Assembly (NCBI GenBank): GCA_025451235.1
Contig: JANWKT010000007.1
Coordinates: 124,001-188,000 of the forward strand
Reading direction: 5' to 3'
Source: Flavobacteriales bacterium
GTDB taxonomy: Bacteria > Bacteroidota > Bacteroidia > CAIKAF01
DNA: 64,000 nucleotides
Shown in pieces: positions 59,190 to 64,000 of the stretch. Numbering within the stretch: position 1 is the stretch's first letter; the number at the start of each line of letters is the position of its first letter. Both the position numbers and the translations under genes were made by a program. Under the pieces are notes generated by a model that searched no databases, was not told where the DNA came from, and was given only the letters and a program-made list of their open reading frames with translations.

Positions 59190-61067
59190 ATGAAAAACTT
59201 AACCTTCATCCTTACACTGGGTATTGCTTTGTCCGGAACGATCATGGCCCAAACTTCTTTATACATGCCGCTTGAATTTCAGAATGCCTATAAGAATGGT
59301 ACCCGTGAATATGATGGATCGGTTTCTCCTATTTATTGGCAGAACCATTCGGATTATAAAATAAAAGCGAAGATAGATCCTAGGAAAAAAATACTCAGCG
59401 CCTCTGCCGATATCACCTTCTATAATGAATCTCCTGACTCATTGTTTGAACTCCTGTTCCTTACCTATCCTGATTATTATAAAAGGGGGGCTGTAAAGGC
59501 CGGTTTCTTTGGCGGTACTTATGACCCAAGTCTGGAATCAAAAGGAATGATCATCGAAAAACTAACGGTTGCCGGAGTAGACATCAATTTAAAGAATGAA
59601 AACATGGCCGAGTATAATGGCACCAGCTATTGGGTATACCCTTCCACTCCAATAGCTCCACAAACAAGTGTTAGCATCCAGGTAAAATGGTATTATACAA
59701 TTCCAGGTAAAGGATTTGAACGGAGTGGTGCAATTGATCCAACTTCTATGTTCATTGCATATTGGTATCCTGAAATAGCGGTACGAGATGATATCAATTA
59801 TTGGGACGAAATTTTATACGATGCCAGTGCAGAATTTTACCACGACAATTCTAATTATGAAGTTGAAGTTGAAGTACCGAAAAATTACCTGGTATGGGCA
59901 TCCGTAGCTCCTTCGAATCCAACGGAGATCTATCCTGATTATATTATTCAAAACCTGGAAAAAGCTAAAACGAGCACTGTTGCTTTACCCATTGTATCAG
60001 AAGGAGATATTAAGAAAGGTCTTAAAATGAAATCAGGAAAATGGAAATTCTCTGCCAAAAATTTCCCTGACTTTGCTTTTGCTTTAAGTGATCATTTTGT
60101 ATGGGATGCGGCCTCCTATACCGATAGCTATGGCTATTATTTTTTAAATACCGCTTACGATCCCAAACATACCCCTTTTAAAGAGGTATTAAAAACCGAA
60201 CAGGAAGCCATTCAACTATTCCATACTGAATTTCCCCGATATGAATTCCCTTACCATCACTTTACCATCTTCAATGGGTTAGAAGGGGGTGGAATGGAAT
60301 TCCCGGGTATGGCCAACAACCAATCCGTCTCAGGTGCTGATATGGAGCGTTGGACCGGAAAAAAGATGAATGATTTTGATGCGAACTTCGGTTTAAGTCT
60401 GCATGAAATGTGCCATATGTATTTCCCCTTCCTCATGGGCATTAACGAAAAAAAATATGCCTGGATGGATGAAGGATGGGCCAGTTTCTCAGAATATTTT
60501 ATCGATGGAGAATCCATGAGTCAATATCCTGTGGCATATCTGGGTGACCAAAGCATCAGTCCCATGATGACCCCTACCTATACGCAGCCCATGGTCTCCT
60601 CCATCAATTCATATGATATGGGATCCTTTTCTTATTATTCATTGTACCATTTATTGGGAAAAGATCTTTTTAGCAAATGTCTCAAAACTTATATAGATCG
60701 TTGGAACCATAAACATCCTACCCCTTATGATTTTTTCTTCACCTTCAATGATGCATCTGGCCAAAATCTTGACTGGTTCTGGAAAAACTGGTATTTCGAT
60801 TGGGGATATCCGGATGTTGGTATTGTAGAATTTAAAAATGGACAACTTACTCTTGAGAACCTGGGAGGGAAGGCTATTGCATTTACTATTATTGTGGGTT
60901 ATAACGATGATACCGTTTCCCAGGAAACCATTAGTCCAGCTGTATGGAAATCATCCAATATATATACCCATACCCTCAAAAATCCAGAGGCTATCCAATC
61001 CATTTGGTTGAATACCATGACCGGATGCGATGCGGTGATTGAAAATAGCTATTGGAAGAGAAAATAG
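59190..61067 (+). CDS. Secreted M1-family zinc metallopeptidase
   Basis: 625 aa with signal peptide at about 1-20 (LTLGIALSGTIMAQ). The exopeptidase-type loop GGGMEFPGM and the zinc site HEMCH (His405, Glu406, His409) followed by 18 residues and Glu428 in DEGWASFSEYF are all present, so it should be an active aminopeptidase. An N-terminal beta domain and a C-terminal domain flank the catalytic part. TATATTTG at 59165-59172 fits the -7 motif, with a poor -33. It probably acts in the periplasm or outside the cell on peptides. Confidence 0.93.
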   Translation: MKNLTFILTLGIALSGTIMAQTSLYMPLEFQNAYKNGTREYDGSVSPIYWQNHSDYKIKAKIDPRKKILSASADITFYNESPDSLFELLFLTYPDYYKRGAVKAGFFGGTYDPSLESKGMIIEKLTVAGVDINLKNENMAEYNGTSYWVYPSTPIAPQTSVSIQVKWYYTIPGKGFERSGAIDPTSMFIAYWYPEIAVRDDINYWDEILYDASAEFYHDNSNYEVEVEVPKNYLVWASVAPSNPTEIYPDYIIQNLEKAKTSTVALPIVSEGDIKKGLKMKSGKWKFSAKNFPDFAFALSDHFVWDAASYTDSYGYYFLNTAYDPKHTPFKEVLKTEQEAIQLFHTEFPRYEFPYHHFTIFNGLEGGGMEFPGMANNQSVSGADMERWTGKKMNDFDANFGLSLHEMCHMYFPFLMGINEKKYAWMDEGWASFSEYFIDGESMSQYPVAYLGDQSISPMMTPTYTQPMVSSINSYDMGSFSYYSLYHLLGKDLFSKCLKTYIDRWNHKHPTPYDFFFTFNDASGQNLDWFWKNWYFDWGYPDVGIVEFKNGQLTLENLGGKAIAFTIIVGYNDDTVSQETISPAVWKSSNIYTHTLKNPEAIQSIWLNTMTGCDAVIENSYWKRK

Positions 61068-61086
61068 AGCCTGCGTTGTATCTGGA

Positions 61087-61108
61087 GATTCCTGCGAAAA
61101 CAGGAATC
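61087..61108. repeat. Small palindrome after the M1 peptidase gene
   Basis: GATTCCTG (61087-61094), loop CGAAAA, CAGGAATC (61101-61108), a perfect 8-bp stem between convergent genes. It is like the common GATTCCTG-type REP words seen in many bacterial genomes and may also insulate the two transcripts. Confidence 0.55.
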
Positions 61109-61128
61109 CCATCGTGCGAAGAACTACC

Positions 61129-61644
61129 CTACTCCACTACACCCTGCACCGTTCCCCTTTTCCCCAATTCAATCACCTTTAAATTTTCAATATTTGCTTT
61201 GTTGATCTCGAAGGTAACAATGGTCATTATTTGGTGCCAGCCATGATTTCCTGCTGCTCCTGGATTAATATGTAAATGCTCCAGTTTTTTATCGTAGATC
61301 ACTTTTAAAATATGCGAATGTCCGCAGATCACTATTTTGGGTCGGTGTTGTTTGATCAACGCCAAGGCCCTTGGATTATATTTTCCAGGATAGCCCGCAA
61401 TATGTGTAATGAACACACTCATACCTTCAGCAGCAAAGAATAAATTTTCCTGAGTCTCTTTTCTTATTTCTGCACTGTCGATATTTCCGTACACGGCTCT
61501 CAACGGCTTAAAATGGGCCAGTTCCTGGAGTAAAGAAAAAGTTCCAATGTCTCCACCATGCCATATCTCATCACAATCACCAAAATGATGTAATACCCTG
61601 GGATGTAAATATCCATGTGTATCGGAGATCAATCCTATCTTCAT
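61129..61644 (-). CDS. YfcE/MJ0936-type metallophosphoesterase
   Basis: 171 aa. All metal-binding motifs of the calcineurin-like family are present: ISDTHG (Asp8, His10), HGGDIG, YGNID, a His in FITHIAG, and GHSH with NPGAAG downstream. Small members of this type cleave phosphodiesters such as bis-pNPP or cyclic nucleotides, with unclear natural substrate. Its ATG overlaps the stop of batE (ATGA), so it forms an operon with batD and batE. Confidence 0.92.
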   Translation of the reverse strand: MKIGLISDTHGYLHPRVLHHFGDCDEIWHGGDIGTFSLLQELAHFKPLRAVYGNIDSAEIRKETQENLFFAAEGMSVFITHIAGYPGKYNPRALALIKQHRPKIVICGHSHILKVIYDKKLEHLHINPGAAGNHGWHQIMTIVTFEINKANIENLKVIELGKRGTVQGVVE

Positions 61645-62420
61645 AACTCAATTTTCTGCACATCCTGGTTCACCACCCAACCTTTCTTCTCAGAATATTG
61701 GATATAGTACATGTTGGCAGTGCTATCGGTAATTTCAACTTTGGTGCCTTGGTGCAGGTTAAAAAGAATGGTTGAATTCGGATCAGGTTGGTCAAAGACT
61801 TTGATAGATTCATCGAAGATCACCGCCTCCGCATGTAGGTATTTATAGTGATAACAATTCCTGGCCATCAATACCGAAAACCCACTCATAAAAAACCAGA
61901 GAATAGATGTCATAAATACTAGTTTCCTGAGTTTTAGATGGGGTTTTTTATAGGAAACAAATATAACTAACGGTACCAGCAACATGAAGAAAATAGATAA
62001 AAAGGCCCAGGCATCAATAGATAATGAGAACTGTACTTTCTTGATAAAGGCCAATAATCCGGTATCCTCATAAATAGATGGTTTGTCGGGTAATTTTAAA
62101 TTCAGTTGTATCAGTTGTTGTTGAGTAATCCTGTGCATGGGTTTTATGCGCAGCGCTTTTTCAAAATTAAATATGGCTTTACTAGTTTCTCCTTTAAGGG
62201 TATAAGCGGTCCCCAGGTTAAAGAAGAGTTCAAATCCAATATATCCTTCTTTCACCACTTCCTCATATTGGTCAATGGCTTTGTCCAAATCTCCTTTTTG
62301 AAGATAGGCATTTCCTTCTTCTAATGTAGCCGCATTTGCAACGACGGTTGAAAACAGGAGAAGGAATAGGCAGGATATTTTTTTTAAAGCTTGGAGCCAC
62401 CTAGGTACGTAGAGGGTCAT
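61641..62420 (-). CDS. batE: BatE-like TPR/SH3 membrane protein
   Basis: 259 aa from the ATG at 62420 (MTLYVPRWLQALKKI), giving a signal-like helix LFLLLFSTVVANA. Residues 35-110 hold two TPRs (GNAYLQKGDLDKAIDQYEEV, FNLGTAYTLKGETSKAIFNF), then come two membrane helices (AWAFLSIFFMLLVPLVIFVS, ILWFFMSGFSVLM) and a C-terminal SH3b-like domain (VIFDESIKVFDQPDPNSTIL). This matches BatE of the aerotolerance (bat) operon. The start region overlaps a short REP-like palindrome (62416-62446); a longer in-frame start at 62504 would overlap batD by 23 bases. Confidence 0.85.
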   Translation of the reverse strand: MTLYVPRWLQALKKISCLFLLLFSTVVANAATLEEGNAYLQKGDLDKAIDQYEEVVKEGYIGFELFFNLGTAYTLKGETSKAIFNFEKALRIKPMHRITQQQLIQLNLKLPDKPSIYEDTGLLAFIKKVQFSLSIDAWAFLSIFFMLLVPLVIFVSYKKPHLKLRKLVFMTSILWFFMSGFSVLMARNCYHYKYLHAEAVIFDESIKVFDQPDPNSTILFNLHQGTKVEITDSTANMYYIQYSEKKGWVVNQDVQKIEL

Positions 62421-62446
62421 ATGGTTCGACAAGCCTACCATGACCA
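62416..62446. repeat. REP-like palindrome in the batE start region
   Basis: GTCATATGGT at about 62416-62425 faces ACCATGAC at 62437-62444, around TCGACAAGCCT. Words like GGTTCGACAAGC...ACCATGAC are common dispersed repeats in many bacteria. The palindrome holds the likely batE start codon (62418-62420 on the minus strand). Confidence 0.5.
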
Positions 62447-62481
62447 AGGACCTAGTGTGTTGATGTGGTTTAAAAAAAATA

Positions 62482-64000
62482 TTATCCTTTCTTCCCCATT
62501 TCATCTATCAAATTCTTTAAATGGTTATACAAACTTTCCACATCACTCTGGGCAGCCGGTGCAAACCTGAACTGGTCCAGTTGATCCATGATCTTCAGTA
62601 CTTGGATCTTCGTATTTGGATCGGGCAACCAGTTTTGTAAGTTGGCCCTGGTGATCTCATTTTTGGTGGTTTTATATTTATCAGAGATGTATTGATAAAA
62701 TAACAGGGTCATGGCGGTCAATGCTTCCGCTGCTTGCCCTTTATCCAATATGCTCCTCACTTTTACCAGTTCTTTGTTGGCATGATCCTCGGCTTTGTTC
62801 ATCTTCTTTTCCGTATCATCGCGTTTGGTAAAGAATATTTTTTTACGGAAAAATATCATCCCTAACCCAGCAAGAAAAGGAAGGATAAGCAAAGCATAAT
62901 ACAAAGGATGGCCAAAAAACGGATCAGATCTTTTATACACTTTTTCTCCGGTAAAGATCCCTTTATTCACGATCACCGTTCCACTGGTAGTATCCACAAT
63001 CATCCCCTTGATGCTTACCTGAAAAGAATCGGACCGGATCTCTACATACTTTTTTGTTTCCACATCAAAATAACTGAAAGCAAAAGGTCCCAATTGGTAA
63101 TCTCCTTCCTTACGCGGCATGATATAATATTCAAACTCCTTTTCTCCTGTAATACCATCCTGCAATACCTGGAATTTATTTTTTACCTTAGGTTCGAAAG
63201 TCTCAAAATGGTCCGGAAGGTTCAATGGAGGTCCATCGAGAATCGGAAAGTTTCCACTTCCTGAAATAGTATATTTTACTTTGATCGGTTCGTTGGCCTT
63301 GGCCTGGGTTTTGTCGATGCTCACCGTAGTATTGTACCTGCCTATAGCATTTACAAAACTTTCTGGCTTTTTTTCTTCAGGCAGCTCTTTGATCGTAAAC
63401 ATTGCCTTATTGGTTTTCAAATCAAAAGGCATCTGCATTTCCTCTTGATAGCCTTGATTATTTTCAGGTAACCTTGTATAAACGTTGAACACCACACGGG
63501 CTGCATCATATATTACCTCACCCGTTTTAATAGGTACCAGCCATATCTTGGCTTTATTCAACCTGAAATATTTTTTTCCATTGTACCGGTCCTCCACCAG
63601 TCTATCGTCTGCTCTTCCTTTGATGTCCTGCACCCAGCCATCATTAAAAGTAGGAAGATCCACACCATTCACTTCTATATTATTGGTAAACGCATAAATA
63701 ATAAGGTCTATCGAAACACATTCACCAAGATATGCTTCCTTCTTCGATTCTTTTAATACCACTACCGCTTCTTTTCCTTCATAACCTGAGGGAAAGGGAT
63801 TCACCCCCTTAGTTACCGATATACTTAAGGGATTGCTTTTAATTTTTTTACCACCTTCGTTTACTGTCATCGAGGGAAAATCAACTTTCCCTACTTTAGT
63901 AAACATCACTGCATACACTATTTTGGTTTCGCCTTCCGTCTTTCCATTCACTGTATATGAATTCTCGAAAACATTGGGACCATTTAACACCTTCATTCCA
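62482..64000 (-). CDS. batD: BatD-like protein, N-terminus beyond the window
   Basis: At least 506 codons are visible; the frame is open to the right edge, so the signal peptide and perhaps 80-120 residues are missing. The visible part has BatD-type Ig-like domains (VLNGPNVFENSYTVNGKTEG, KIKSNPLSISVTKG, VSIDKTQAKANEPIKVKYTI, FEYYIMPRKEGDYQLGPFAF), then one membrane helix (YALLILPFLAGLGMIFF) and a helical cytoplasmic tail. BatD belongs to the bat (aerotolerance) operon with BatA/B VWA proteins, which should lie further right. It is followed by batE. Confidence 0.9.
   Translation of the reverse strand, partial: GMKVLNGPNVFENSYTVNGKTEGETKIVYAVMFTKVGKVDFPSMTVNEGGKKIKSNPLSISVTKGVNPFPSGYEGKEAVVVLKESKKEAYLGECVSIDLIIYAFTNNIEVNGVDLPTFNDGWVQDIKGRADDRLVEDRYNGKKYFRLNKAKIWLVPIKTGEVIYDAARVVFNVYTRLPENNQGYQEEMQMPFDLKTNKAMFTIKELPEEKKPESFVNAIGRYNTTVSIDKTQAKANEPIKVKYTISGSGNFPILDGPPLNLPDHFETFEPKVKNKFQVLQDGITGEKEFEYYIMPRKEGDYQLGPFAFSYFDVETKKYVEIRSDSFQVSIKGMIVDTTSGTVIVNKGIFTGEKVYKRSDPFFGHPLYYALLILPFLAGLGMIFFRKKIFFTKRDDTEKKMNKAEDHANKELVKVRSILDKGQAAEALTAMTLLFYQYISDKYKTTKNEITRANLQNWLPDPNTKIQVLKIMDQLDQFRFAPAAQSDVESLYNHLKNLIDEMGKKG

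Overview
This window comes from a member of the Bacteroidota, most likely in the Chitinophagales/Sphingobacteriales part of the phylum; the order is an inference. The evidence is a GldM homologue of the type IX secretion system (T9SS), three secreted proteins with T9SS-type C-terminal sorting domains, SprB-type repeats, a long LepB followed by WbqC, fused E1 alpha/beta 2-oxoacid dehydrogenases, the batD/batE genes, ribosomal protein THX, and promoters with the -7 motif TAnnTTTG peculiar to this phylum. Base composition is moderately AT-rich and even, apart from a few short GC-rich intergenic palindromes. I saw no rRNA, tRNA, CRISPR array, insertion sequence or phage gene; this looks like ordinary chromosome.

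Layout. 1-7493: mostly plus-strand secreted or envelope proteins (sorting-domain protein, PQQ-type propeller, HEAT-like protein, YfbK-like VWA lipoprotein, PD40 propeller). 7494-11682: minus-strand MORN/trypsin fusion and a fused E1 dehydrogenase. 11996-14433: a head-to-tail array of five paralogous small lipoproteins, several with their own terminator. 14591-18444: secreted cyclophilin, then wbqC-lepB on the minus strand, then a GmhA-like sugar-phosphate isomerase. 18531-24918: small lipoproteins, PaaE-type reductase, an SprB-repeat T9SS protein, and TPR, LRR and SH3 proteins. 24992-27313: rpmB, HMG-CoA lyase and pyrD. 27409-32070: beta-helix T9SS protein, small membrane proteins, two overlapping outer-membrane beta-barrel genes. 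32088-38885: a second E1 fusion, a run of tiny lipoproteins with a shared upstream motif, an alkyladenine glycosylase, THX and pdxH. 39221-47714: secreted unknowns, a sixth dispersed member of the lipoprotein family, paaZ with an enoyl-CoA hydratase, and a DUF2339 protein. 47774-53119: an orphan gldM and two related PAS-GAF sensory proteins, one with a histidine kinase and one without. 53204-58949: an operon of two tandem TMTC-like membrane TPR proteins and a DASS transporter. 59190-64000: M1 peptidase, metallophosphoesterase, batE and partial batD.

How the genes connect. LepB and GldM belong to export, and the sorting-domain proteins are their likely clients. PaaE, PaaZ and the enoyl-CoA hydratase point to aerobic phenylacetate degradation, although the epoxidase core PaaABC is absent here. 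HMG-CoA lyase and the E1 fusions suggest branched-chain amino acid or other 2-oxoacid catabolism. The best candidates for new biology are the lipoprotein array (11996-14433 plus 40515-40895), the kinase-less PAS-GAF protein beside its kinase paralogue (49732-53119), the tandem TMTC-like pair (54757-58949), the MORN/trypsin fusion (7494-9368), the orphan gldM, and the spaced GGTTAACC motif before two small lipoprotein genes (34980-35497).
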